DNA of 41,566 bases from Actinomycetes bacterium. Lineage in GTDB: Bacteria; Actinomycetota; Actinomycetes; S36-B12. The notes under the pieces were generated by a model. It searched no databases. It was not told the origin of the DNA and saw only the letters and a list, made by a program, of their open reading frames with translations. The position numbers and the translations under genes were made by a program. This document shows positions 6,970 through 13,682 of this stretch, in pieces; within the stretch, counting starts at the first letter, position 1, and every line of letters starts with the position of its first letter. The stretch lies in NCBI GenBank assembly GCA_024641635.1, contig JAHECS010000028.1:1-41566 (forward strand), read 5' to 3'.

Positions 6970-8111
6970 TGGGGCGCAGCCGCCACCGGCTTCATCACCC
7001 GATCACCGAAGCGCGGCACCGCACGGGCGGCGAGCGCACCGACCACGGCCGCGGGCACCAGTGCCCAGCCACCGAAGGCGAAACCGATGGCGCCGCCGAG
7101 CACGACGGCCACGACCCATTTCATGGGCGCCGTCGCGATCACCGAGGCGGTGACGCCGACGACGATCGCCGCCTGGGTGGAGGGGCCCGACGGCAGCAGG
7201 AGGGCGCACAGCAGGCCCACCGCCGCCCCGACGAACATCACCGGGAAGAACGGGCCGCCGCGGAAGCCGGAGCCCAAGGACGCCCCGTATGCCAGGGCCT
7301 TGAAGAGGACCACGGCCAGCACGGTGCTCGTCGCCGTCTCGGCAGCCAGGTCGGAGATGTACCCCTCGCCGGATGTCACGACGAAGGTGATGGGAGCCCC
7401 TGTCGTCCCTTGAAGGAGCAGAGCGGACGCTGAGACCACCAGGGCAGCACCGACAAGCGCCCACAGCCGAGGCGCTCCCCGGACGACGTGGTCGAGCAAT
7501 CCACCTCCCCACCGGACGATCGCCACGATGACGGCCGTGGCCAGGGCCACGGGGATCGCCCAGGCGAGGTCGGGGATGGCCAGGGAGGTCGGCTGGTTGT
7601 CCAGCGCGAGGGATCCGCTCAGCAGGGGGCCGACGAACAGCGCGAGGATGGCGCCCCCGGCGCTGGCCATGACGATCCGCTTGGGATCCGCGGCGTGCGT
7701 CGCCCGGGCGACGAGGCCTCCGACGACCGAGCCGGTCGCTACCAGAGCTACCTCGGGCCCGAGGACGAGGCCGCCCAGCAGGGTCGCGGCGATGGCCAGG
7801 ATGGCATCGAGGTAGGCCCGCGGGCTCAGGGACGCCACCGCGATCCCGCCGAGGGGAGAGTGCCCGTGATCCCCGAGGAAGCGCCGGATGAGGAAGACGA
7901 GGAGCGCTGCCGCCAGGGGCACCGACACGACGTACCAGGCGGGCGCCGAGTCCCAGGTGGACGGCACGGTGTCCCAGATCCATGCGATGGCGGCCTGGAG
8001 GGCGATGAGGACGACGTACCCGATGCCGAGCCCGAGGACGGCGCCGATGATGAGGCCGCCGACGGCCCGATCCCGTGGCGGCGCCGCCGCCGACTCCTGA
8101 CCTGACGTCAC
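6966..8111 (-). CDS. ClC-family chloride channel / ion channel protein
   Basis: A 381-residue polytopic membrane protein with about ten hydrophobic helices. ClC signatures are present: LGPEVALVATGS carries the conserved gating-type glutamate, and GSGFRGGPFFPVMFVGA carries GxFxP. The usual GxEGP or GPEAP loop reads GPEVA here. The length suits the short bacterial 'ion channel protein' subgroup without CBS domains. The GTG at 8111 (GGGA about 8 nt upstream) keeps a short cytoplasmic N-terminus; a GTG at 8186 would add 25 residues, and the choice is uncertain. Channel versus H+-coupled exchange cannot be told. Confidence 0.85.
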   Translation of the reverse strand: MTSGQESAAAPPRDRAVGGLIIGAVLGLGIGYVVLIALQAAIAWIWDTVPSTWDSAPAWYVVSVPLAAALLVFLIRRFLGDHGHSPLGGIAVASLSPRAYLDAILAIAATLLGGLVLGPEVALVATGSVVGGLVARATHAADPKRIVMASAGGAILALFVGPLLSGSLALDNQPTSLAIPDLAWAIPVALATAVIVAIVRWGGGLLDHVVRGAPRLWALVGAALVVSASALLLQGTTGAPITFVVTSGEGYISDLAAETATSTVLAVVLFKALAYGASLGSGFRGGPFFPVMFVGAAVGLLCALLLPSGPSTQAAIVVGVTASVIATAPMKWVVAVVLGGAIGFAFGGWALVPAAVVGALAARAVPRFGDRVMKPVAAAPH

Positions 8112-8197
8112 GTCGGCTATCCCACCACGCGGCGCCGCTTCAGGCACGCACCACAGGACCACCAGCGGGGCGTTGGTCAGCCCCACCCCACCCCCTA

Positions 8198-8268
8198 CCC
8201 CCGCCGACCTTGAGGTTGGCGCCCTTTTCCGGGCCGAAAACCAGCGCCAACCTCAAGGTCGGCGGGGG
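8198..8268 (-). terminator. Long palindrome (25-bp arms), likely terminator
   Basis: Two perfect 25-bp arms (8198-8222 and 8244-8268; arm core GCCGACCTTGAGGTTGGCGC) enclose a 21-nt centre that itself holds TTTTC and GAAAA. It begins 20 nt beyond the stop of the YkvA-like gene at 8289 and lies upstream of the ClC gene, so it probably ends the former transcript. It has no U-tract. It could also be a dispersed palindromic repeat, which needs whole-genome comparison. Confidence 0.6.
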
Positions 8269-8288
8269 TGGAGGGTGGGTGGAGGGGG

Positions 8289-8714
8289 TCAGGCGCGGTC
8301 GATGACCACGCCCTGGATGACGTCCCCCGACGGTGCGCCCTGCGACGGCACCTCGGCGCCATCGCGGGCATCGCGGGCATCGCGGGCATCGCGGGCATCG
8401 CGGGCATCGCGGGCGTCGAGCCAGTCCTCGGCCGACGACAGGAGGGCGGCGACCGCGACCGCCGCGAGCGCGATGTCATCGCCGAGGCCGAACGGCCCCA
8501 GCAGCGCCTCGGGCATGAAGTCGACCGGGGACACCACGTAGAGCAGGCCGGCCAGGCCGCCGAACACGCGCAGCCGCGGGGCACCGGGCCATCGGCCCCG
8601 CACCGTGTCACGGATCATGGGGATGACCGCCGCGAGCCTCTGCCCGAGCGGGTGCCGCCCACGGCTGGACCGGACAGCTCCGGCCACCGCGCTTGCTCCA
8701 CCAACGACACCCAT
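8289..8714 (-). CDS. YkvA/DUF1232 family membrane protein with ARD repeats
   Basis: A 141-residue protein. The central region, LRVFGGLAGLLYVVSPVDFMPEALLGPFGLGDDIALAAVAVAALL, is the DUF1232 (YkvA) domain with its SPVDFxPE motif between two hydrophobic segments. It is followed by six exact copies of Ala-Arg-Asp and a C-terminal GDVIQGVVIDRA. GAGGAGG lies 4-5 nt upstream of the ATG. The ARD tract is charged and probably helical or extended; since its unit is 9 bp, changes in copy number keep the frame. Function of the family is unknown. Confidence 0.82.
   Translation of the reverse strand: MGVVGGASAVAGAVRSSRGRHPLGQRLAAVIPMIRDTVRGRWPGAPRLRVFGGLAGLLYVVSPVDFMPEALLGPFGLGDDIALAAVAVAALLSSAEDWLDARDARDARDARDARDARDGAEVPSQGAPSGDVIQGVVIDRA
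8361..8414. repeat. Six tandem copies of a 9-bp repeat inside the YkvA-like gene
   Basis: ATCGCGGGC is repeated exactly six times (8361-8414) and is followed by the degenerate GTCGAGCCA. On the coding strand each unit is GCC CGC GAT (Ala-Arg-Asp). Identical units imply recent slippage and a likely length polymorphism among strains. Confidence 0.9.
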
Positions 8715-8795
8715 GCGACCTCCTCAGTCACGCGCCGACGCGCAGCGATACGACGTTGCCCGGGTCAACGCCGTTCCGTGCTCGCTGATTCCCTC

Positions 8796-8801
8796 TACCC
8801 T
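8796..8801 (+). promoter_or_regulatory. -10 box of the DUF2277 gene
   Basis: TACCCT, 6 nt before the ATG at 8808, with no Shine-Dalgarno sequence; leaderless start inferred. Confidence 0.45.
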
Positions 8802-8807
8802 CGGGCC

Positions 8808-9017
8808 ATGTGCCGAAGCATCAAGACCCTGAGGCCCCCCTTCACCGAGGAGGTCACCGAGGACGACGTCCGCGCGGCCGCACGTCAGTACGTGCGCAAG
8901 GTGAGTGGCTTCCGAGAGCCGGCCGGACACAACCGGGAGGCCTTCGACGAGGCGGTCGAGGCGGTCACGCTGGCCACGCAGGCGCTGCTGGGTGACCTTG
9001 TCGTCCGCGGCCACTGA
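8808..9017 (+). CDS. DUF2277 family small protein
   Basis: A 69-residue basic/acidic protein beginning MCRSIKTLRPPF, followed by TEEDVRAAARQYVRKVSGFREPAGHN and EAFDEAVEAVTLATQALL. This is the complete DUF2277 pattern (Cys2, RQYVRKxSG, N-E-AFxxAV), a small uncharacterised family frequent in Actinomycetota. The conserved Cys2 might bind metal (inference). It is predicted leaderless and stands alone, convergent with the Gly/Gln-rich gene. Confidence 0.88.
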   Translation: MCRSIKTLRPPFTEEVTEDDVRAAARQYVRKVSGFREPAGHNREAFDEAVEAVTLATQALLGDLVVRGH

Positions 9018-9023
9018 CGACCG

Positions 9024-9040
9024 CCCGCGCAGGGCGCGGG
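9024..9040. terminator. Bidirectional hairpin between convergent genes
   Basis: CCCGCGC-AGG-GCGCGGG, a 7-bp stem with a 3-nt loop, fills the 27-bp gap between the DUF2277 gene and the Gly/Gln-rich gene. It could terminate both transcripts. No U-tract. Confidence 0.45.
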
Positions 9041-9044
9041 GGGT

Positions 9045-9614
9045 CTAGCCTTCCGCGTCGGGGCTGGGCTCGGTCGTGGGAAGGCCCTGGTCCTGCGGAG
9101 CTTCGAGTCGATTCCCGCCGGACCAGTTGTCGCCGTCCGGATCGACGCCCCGCCCCTGCATGCCGGGCATGCCGTCATCCATTCCCGGCCCCTGCCCGTC
9201 GCTCGGACCATGGCCGTAGCCCTGGCCGGGAGCCTGGCCGGGACCCTGGCCGTAGCCCTGACCGCCCGAGTTCGGCCCGCGTCCCTGGCCGGGAGCCTGG
9301 CCGAAGCCCTGACCGCCCGCCTCCGGACCATCGCCGAAGGGTCGCCCGGAGTCAGTCATGCTCCACCGGCCATCGTCATTCGACCCCGTCGCGTGACCGA
9401 CCGCGAAGCCGACCCCTCCCGCCACGACGATCAGCCCGGCCGCGACGACTCCGCCGACCACCTCGAGGATGGTGCGGGTGTGGCTGCGGGACGGCGCCGG
9501 GGCCGGCGCTGCCGCAACGGCTGCGGTGGCCACGGGCTGCTGGTCGGCCAGCTCGAGTGACTCGGTCGGGGTGGCGTCGGCGGTTCCCTCGCCGGGCACG
9601 GTGGGCTCGCTCAT
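9045..9614 (-). CDS. Single-pass membrane protein with Gly/Gln/Pro-rich repeats
   Basis: A 189-residue protein. Residues 1-46 are an acidic, Ala/Pro-rich cytoplasmic segment; about 49-72 form one transmembrane helix; the rest is an extracytoplasmic low-complexity region in which GQGYGQGPGQAPGQGYG-type units recur. At the DNA level the units are near-identical copies (about 9223-9264 and 9284-9324). GAGGAG lies 6 nt before the ATG. No catalytic domain is seen; such tails may interact with the cell wall, but this is a guess. Confidence 0.7.
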   Translation of the reverse strand: MSEPTVPGEGTADATPTESLELADQQPVATAAVAAAPAPAPSRSHTRTILEVVGGVVAAGLIVVAGGVGFAVGHATGSNDDGRWSMTDSGRPFGDGPEAGGQGFGQAPGQGRGPNSGGQGYGQGPGQAPGQGYGHGPSDGQGPGMDDGMPGMQGRGVDPDGDNWSGGNRLEAPQDQGLPTTEPSPDAEG

Positions 9615-9675
9615 GGCGTCTCCTCAACGGTTGCTCGCTGCATCTGGCTCAACCATGGGCCATGGAGGTCAGACG

Positions 9676-9687
9676 GTCGTGCACGAC
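9676..9687. repeat. 12-bp perfect palindrome upstream of the Gly/Gln-rich gene
   Basis: GTCGTGCACGAC is self-complementary and lies 62 bp upstream of the start at 9614, within the 115-bp gap behind the nuclease lipoprotein gene. It is a possible operator; there is no other support. Confidence 0.25.
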
Positions 9688-9729
9688 ATGTTCGGGGAAC
9701 GTCAGGGTGAGGGCACGCTCGTGGGCGGC

Positions 9730-10323
9730 CTACGGGAAACAGGCACCCCACAGGCCCGCATCGACGGCCTGGGCGGAGCGCTGCTCCTCCTCGAACAGCG
9801 ACTTCCAGATGTACGGGCGGTCCCCGTACTGGCGCTCGAAGGCGTACCCGCCGCCAAGCGCCTCGAGGTTGAACATGCTCAGGCCGCCGTCGGGCAGCTC
9901 GCGCCACAGGTAGGCCAGGACGCGGTCGTACCTGTCGGTGCGCCCCTGGCTCTCGTCGAACTCGAGGGTGACGCGCTGCCCGGTGAGCAGGTCCTTGGCG
10001 AACTGCGACGCCTCCGGGCCGAAGCACTCCACCGGGGAGTCGGGCTTCACCGTCTCGGGGGTGTTGATGCCGATGAGCCGGACCGACACCTGGTCCCCCG
10101 CGAGGGTCACCTTCACGGTGTCGCCGTCGACGACCCGATCGACCACCACTCCCCTGATCACCTCACCGACGGGGACAGGCCCTCCGCCGACGGTCGCCCT
10201 CGCGGAGACCGTCGACCCAGCGGGAGGCGGCGTTTCGGATCGGAGATCCGTCGTCGCGGGCGTGCCACATCCCGCCGCCCCCGAGACGACCAGAAGAGCG
10301 GTGGCAATCAGGGCGAGTCGCAC
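9730..10323 (-). CDS. Thermonuclease-family lipoprotein (SNase fold)
   Basis: A 197-residue lipoprotein with lipobox ending at Cys19 (SGAAGC) and an SNase-like OB-fold domain from about residue 55. VVDGDTVKV, VRLIGINTPET (the active-site Arg and Glu in RLxxxxTPE) and RTDRYDRVLAYLW (second Arg) are the thermonuclease motifs. The calcium-ligand Asp of staphylococcal nuclease is Asn here (INTPE), which is common in this branch. It probably hydrolyses extracellular DNA or RNA at the cell surface. GTG start with TAGCGT 6 nt upstream (leaderless). It is divergent from ppk2. Confidence 0.85.
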   Translation of the reverse strand: MRLALIATALLVVSGAAGCGTPATTDLRSETPPPAGSTVSARATVGGGPVPVGEVIRGVVVDRVVDGDTVKVTLAGDQVSVRLIGINTPETVKPDSPVECFGPEASQFAKDLLTGQRVTLEFDESQGRTDRYDRVLAYLWRELPDGGLSMFNLEALGGGYAFERQYGDRPYIWKSLFEEEQRSAQAVDAGLWGACFP

Positions 10324-10329
10324 CCGGGC

Positions 10330-10335
10330 ACGCTA
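10330..10335 (-). promoter_or_regulatory. -10 box of the nuclease lipoprotein gene
   Basis: TAGCGT on the minus strand, 6 nt before the GTG at 10323. No Shine-Dalgarno sequence. The same hexamer and spacing recur at 29152-29157. Confidence 0.5.
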
Positions 10336-10391
10336 CTCGCCCGGTCGGACGCTCTTTCCCTGCCAGCCTGCGTCCGGGGCACCCTCGATGC

Positions 10392-10397
10392 AAGACT
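10392..10397 (+). promoter_or_regulatory. Weak -10 candidate of ppk2
   Basis: AAGACT, 6 nt before the GTG at 10404. It keeps the A and T of TAnnnT but not the first T. It fits the leaderless spacing of the neighbours, with lower confidence. Confidence 0.3.
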
Positions 10398-10403
10398 GCC
10401 CCC

Positions 10404-11288
10404 GTGGCGAAGAAGGACGGCGTGGACCCGCATCGACGGACGACCGACGACGACGTCGAGCGCGTGCCCAAGGCGATCTACGAGAAGGAGCTGTACCGGC
10501 TGCAGGCCGAGCTGGTCGAGCTGCAGGAATGGGTCCGCCTCGAGGGGCAGCGTCTCGTGATCCTCTTCGAGGGTCGGGACGCGGCCGGCAAGGGGTCGAC
10601 GATCAAGCGGGTGACGCAGTACCTCAACCCGCGCGTTGCCAGCATCGTCGCGCTGCCCACCCCCACCGATCGCCAGCGCAGTCAGTGGTACTTCCAGCGC
10701 TACGTGGAGAACTTCCCGGCAGCCGGCGAGATCAAGTTGTTCGACCGCTCCTGGTACAACCGTGCGGGAGTCGAGCGCGTGATGGGGTTCTGCACGCCGG
10801 ACGAGTACCGCCGGTTCCTGCACCAGGCGCCCATCTTCGAGCGGCTCCTGGTCGAGGACGGGATCATCCTGCGCAAGTACTGGTTCAGCGTCAGCGACGC
10901 GGAGCAGGAGCGTCGCTTCCGGTCGCGGATGCACGACCCCATGCGGCAGTGGAAGCTCTCGCCGATGGACATGGAGTCCATCACCCGGTGGGAGGACTAC
11001 TCCCGGGCCAAGGACGAGATGCTGGTCCACACCGACATCCCGGAATCGCCCTGGTACGTCATCGAGGCCGACGACAAGAGGCGCGCCCGGCTCAACATGA
11101 TCCATCACTTCCTCAGCACGATCCCCTACTTCGCCGCCATGCGCCCGCCCCTCGAGCTCCCGACGCGCCCCCACTCGACCGGTTACGAGCGCCCGCCCCG
11201 CGAACTCAGCCACTACGTGCCGGACCACGCGGCAGACGTCATCGCCAAGCACGAGAAGTCGGGCGGCAAGGGCGGCAAGGGCAAGTAG
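10404..11288 (+). CDS. ppk2: Polyphosphate kinase 2
   Basis: A 294-residue single-domain PPK2. Walker A GRDAAGKGST (57-66), the Walker B-like LFDRSWYNR (112-120) followed by AGVERVMGF, and the lid-region Arg/Lys in SRMHDPMRQWKLS are all present. Single-domain PPK2s use polyphosphate to phosphorylate nucleoside di- or monophosphates (ADP to ATP or GDP to GTP in class I); the class is not decided here. Length is normal, with an added Gly/Lys tail GGKGGKGK. It sits between two exported nuclease genes, suggesting a link with nucleotide or phosphate salvage. GTG start, predicted leaderless. Confidence 0.93.
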   Translation: MAKKDGVDPHRRTTDDDVERVPKAIYEKELYRLQAELVELQEWVRLEGQRLVILFEGRDAAGKGSTIKRVTQYLNPRVASIVALPTPTDRQRSQWYFQRYVENFPAAGEIKLFDRSWYNRAGVERVMGFCTPDEYRRFLHQAPIFERLLVEDGIILRKYWFSVSDAEQERRFRSRMHDPMRQWKLSPMDMESITRWEDYSRAKDEMLVHTDIPESPWYVIEADDKRRARLNMIHHFLSTIPYFAAMRPPLELPTRPHSTGYERPPRELSHYVPDHAADVIAKHEKSGGKGGKGK

Positions 11289-11340
11289 CCGGCCGAGTCC
11301 CGTCGCCTCCATGACGAACCGGCACCCCGGACGAGCCGAT

Positions 11341-11363
11341 ACCCCAGGTGGCACCACCGGGGT
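11341..11363 (+). terminator. Hairpin behind ppk2
   Basis: ACCCC-A-GGTGG, loop CA, CCACC-GGGGT: a 10-bp stem with one bulged A, 53 nt beyond the ppk2 stop and 23 nt before the next start. It could end ppk2 transcription or lie in the leader of the secreted nuclease gene. Confidence 0.35.
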
Positions 11364-11385
11364 GTCGCCGCGCCAGGGGATGGAC

Positions 11386-12690
11386 ATGGCAGTCAGGCGG
11401 AGCGCTGCGGCGCTCCTCGCAGCGGGGGCGACCTTGGCCTGCCTGCTCGCAGTCCCGCCCACCGTGTCGGCTCGCGAGCCCAGTGGCTCGTACACGGACA
11501 TCCCGATCCAGGAGACCGGCCGGGTCGAGTCGATCCTCGACGGCGACACCTTCCGGTTCGTCGAGGACGGAGCGTCGTCCTGGGTGAAGATCCGGCTCCT
11601 GGGCGTCAACACCCCCGAGGTGACCGGCTTCAACAACATCCACTTCGCCGAGGACATGTGCGCGGGCCAGGAGGCCCTGCGCCTGCTGGCCGGCATCATC
11701 CCGCCAGGCAGCCGCGTGCAGCTGCGATCCCAGAGCAAGGCCTCCTCCAACCGCGGACGCAGCCTGCGGTACGTGTTCGCCTACAACCCCCGCAGCGGCG
11801 CCTACGACATCGACGTGCAGGCCAAGGTCGCGGAGTCCGGGCTGGCCATGTGGTTCACCATCGACGAGGAGTCCGCCCTCTCGTACCCCTACCGCCTCAT
11901 CGTCCAGCAGGCGCAACGCGGCGGCCGGGGCATCTGGGACCCGTACCACTGCGGACCGGTCGAGCAGCCGGATGCCCGCATCCGGCTGACGGTCGTGTGG
12001 GACGCCCCGGGCAGCGACCAGTCCAACCTCAACGGCGAGTCGGTGATCGTCCGCAACGTCGGGGCTGCCGATGTCGACCTCTCCGGGTGGCTGCTTCGCG
12101 ATACCAGTCTCACCGCCTGGTTCTACTTCCCGCAGGGCACCGTGCTGCAGGCGGGCGACTACCGGGTCGTGCACGTCGGCAGCGGCACGACAGGTCAGCC
12201 GGACCGCCGGGACCTGTACATGGGCTCCGTGACACCGCTGTTCCCGAACACCCAGGACGGCAAGTTCCTCGGCGACGGCGCCTACCTGCTCGACCGGAAG
12301 ACGGCGGTGCGCTTCTACGACGAGTACCCCTGCATCACCGACTGCACCGACCCGCTCGCCGGGGTGGTCGTCATCGGCAAGGTCAACGCCCGGTCCAGGA
12401 GCAAGCTCCCGTCGCGTGCTGCGAACGAGGAGTTCATCGTGCTGCGCAACACCGGAGTCGAGCCCGTTCTCCTCGACGGCTACTACCTGCGGCGCAAGGT
12501 CTCCACCTACCCGTTCCCGCCCGGCACGACGATCGACGGCGGCGACACCCTCACCATCCGCATCGGCAAGGGCGCCGCCTCGTCACTCGTCCAGTTCTGG
12601 GGCAGGACCGCTCCACTGCTCACGAACAAGCATGACCGCGTCGATCTGATCTCGAACAAGGACGTCGTCGTCAGTCGCCGGCAGTGGTAG
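11386..12690 (+). CDS. Secreted nuclease: SNase domain plus two lamin-tail domains
   Basis: A 434-residue exported protein. A signal peptide (AVRRSAAALLAAGATLACLLAVPPTVSA) precedes an SNase-like domain (about 40-195) with SILDGDTFRFV, VKIRLLGVNTPEV and the Arg in NRGRSLRYVFAY. Two lamin-tail (LTD) domains follow: about 205-305 (NGESVIVRNVGAADVDLSGWLL, YFPQGTVLQAGD) and about 330-434 (NEEFIVLRNTGVEPVLLDGYYL, FPPGTTIDGGD). LTD modules in secreted nucleases are thought to aid binding to surfaces or substrates. ATG at 11386 is chosen because AGGGG lies 6 nt upstream; earlier ATGs at 11380 and 11311 are possible. Probably degrades environmental DNA. Confidence 0.88.
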   Translation: MAVRRSAAALLAAGATLACLLAVPPTVSAREPSGSYTDIPIQETGRVESILDGDTFRFVEDGASSWVKIRLLGVNTPEVTGFNNIHFAEDMCAGQEALRLLAGIIPPGSRVQLRSQSKASSNRGRSLRYVFAYNPRSGAYDIDVQAKVAESGLAMWFTIDEESALSYPYRLIVQQAQRGGRGIWDPYHCGPVEQPDARIRLTVVWDAPGSDQSNLNGESVIVRNVGAADVDLSGWLLRDTSLTAWFYFPQGTVLQAGDYRVVHVGSGTTGQPDRRDLYMGSVTPLFPNTQDGKFLGDGAYLLDRKTAVRFYDEYPCITDCTDPLAGVVVIGKVNARSRSKLPSRAANEEFIVLRNTGVEPVLLDGYYLRRKVSTYPFPPGTTIDGGDTLTIRIGKGAASSLVQFWGRTAPLLTNKHDRVDLISNKDVVVSRRQW

Positions 12691-12693
12691 CGC

Positions 12694-13233
12694 TCAGGTC
12701 CAGCGCTCGCCGGTCACGTCCGTCAGATGGTGCACCGCATCGTGCAGCAGGTAGCGGGCGAACGACTCGACGGTGAAGGAGGCCCCGTCGCCGCGGAGCC
12801 CGGTTCGCTCCCACGCTTCCTCGGGCACCTCGGCAAGCACCTCGGCGAATCCCTGGGCCGCAGCAGCTGCCTCCGCGGTGACGAGGGCCGGGTCCTGGTC
12901 GTGGTAGCGGTCCGCGATGGCGGTCGCGTCCTGATCCCAGTTGGCGAAACTGGGTCCGTCCTCAGCCAGCATCAGCCGCACCCGCAGGCTGGCCAGGTCG
13001 AACACGTCGCGGACGTGGCACGCGTACTCGAGCGGGGACCACACCGCCGGACTCGGCCGCGTGCGCGCATCCTCGATCGACGTCATCGCAACACTCCACC
13101 GAAGGCCGACGTCGGCGGACAGGTCGGCGAGCGCCGCGCGGGCGGGCTGGCGCGCGTCGAAGCCGCATTCGGGGCAGGCCATGTCGAGGACCCAGGTCCA
13201 GTCCTTGGTATCCGGCGGCGGCTGAGTGCTCAT
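12694..13233 (-). CDS. DinB-fold protein
   Basis: A 179-residue four-helix DinB/DUF664-like protein. His73 (EYACHVRDVFD) with His164 and His168 (LLHDAVHHLTDV) gives the usual three-histidine metal site. The N-terminus adds CPECGF (Cys20, Cys23), a possible extra metal ligand pair. DinB-fold proteins in Actinomycetota are often thiol-dependent transferases or isomerases; the substrate is unknown. It starts 10 bp after the stop of the SnoaL-like gene, whose TAGGGTGG end may serve as ribosome-binding site. Its stop is 3 bp from that of the convergent nuclease gene. Confidence 0.8.
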   Translation of the reverse strand: MSTQPPPDTKDWTWVLDMACPECGFDARQPARAALADLSADVGLRWSVAMTSIEDARTRPSPAVWSPLEYACHVRDVFDLASLRVRLMLAEDGPSFANWDQDATAIADRYHDQDPALVTAEAAAAAQGFAEVLAEVPEEAWERTGLRGDGASFTVESFARYLLHDAVHHLTDVTGERWT

Positions 13234-13243
13234 GCCGGCCACC

Positions 13244-13600
13244 CTAGGAGGGCGGCCGGAACCCCGAGCACAGCAGGTCGGCAGCAGCGATCCGACCGTC
13301 CACCACGGTGCAGAACACGTGCTGCTCGACGACGAAGGGCTCACCGTCCTCCGAGCCTTCGAAGCTGTAGTCGATGCGGAGGAGGCCTCCGACCTCGTCG
13401 CTGTCCTCCGCCAGCAGCCGGAGCGACGACTCGGAGAACCATGCCGTGATGAGCGCCGCCGCCGCTTCCGCCCCGTCGCGCTCGCGCAGCCCCGGCGGGA
13501 TGAGGGCCCGGAAGGTTGCGTCGGGCGCGAAGCACTCCCGGAGGGCGACCTCGTCGTGAGTGGTGATCGCGTGGACGAACTGCGCTGCGATCGCATGCAT
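13244..13600 (-). CDS. SnoaL-like / NTF2-fold protein
   Basis: A 118-residue protein with the SnoaL/NTF2-like pattern: a first helix FVHAITTHDEVALRECFAPDATFRALIP, a WFSESSLRLL helix, then strands GLLRIDYSFEG, FVVEQHVFCTVVDGRIAAADLLCSGF. Members range from isomerases to binding proteins. TAGGTT (13607-13612) is 6 nt before the ATG, so it is predicted leaderless. It leads the two-gene unit with the DinB-fold gene and is divergent from the SulP gene. Confidence 0.82.
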   Translation of the reverse strand: MHAIAAQFVHAITTHDEVALRECFAPDATFRALIPPGLRERDGAEAAAALITAWFSESSLRLLAEDSDEVGGLLRIDYSFEGSEDGEPFVVEQHVFCTVVDGRIAAADLLCSGFRPPS

Positions 13601-13606
13601 GTGCGG

Positions 13607-13675
13607 AACCTACGCTCGTGCAGGCCATCCGAACAGTCCTGACGCACTCCGTGGCCGCTTCGTGATCGCTACCGT
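13607..13675. promoter_or_regulatory. Divergent leaderless promoters (SnoaL-like and SulP genes)
   Basis: Minus-strand -10 TAGGTT at 13607-13612 lies 6 nt from the ATG at 13600. Plus-strand -10 TACCGT at 13670-13675 lies 7 nt from the GTG at 13683. The whole intergenic region is 82 bp, so the two promoters must have their -35 regions close together. Confidence 0.5.
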
Positions 13676-13682
13676 GGACCGC

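Noticed and set aside
8361-8414. Tandem repeat considered as a CRISPR-like or regulatory array
   Set aside because: Units are 9 bp, contiguous without spacers and in frame within a coding sequence.
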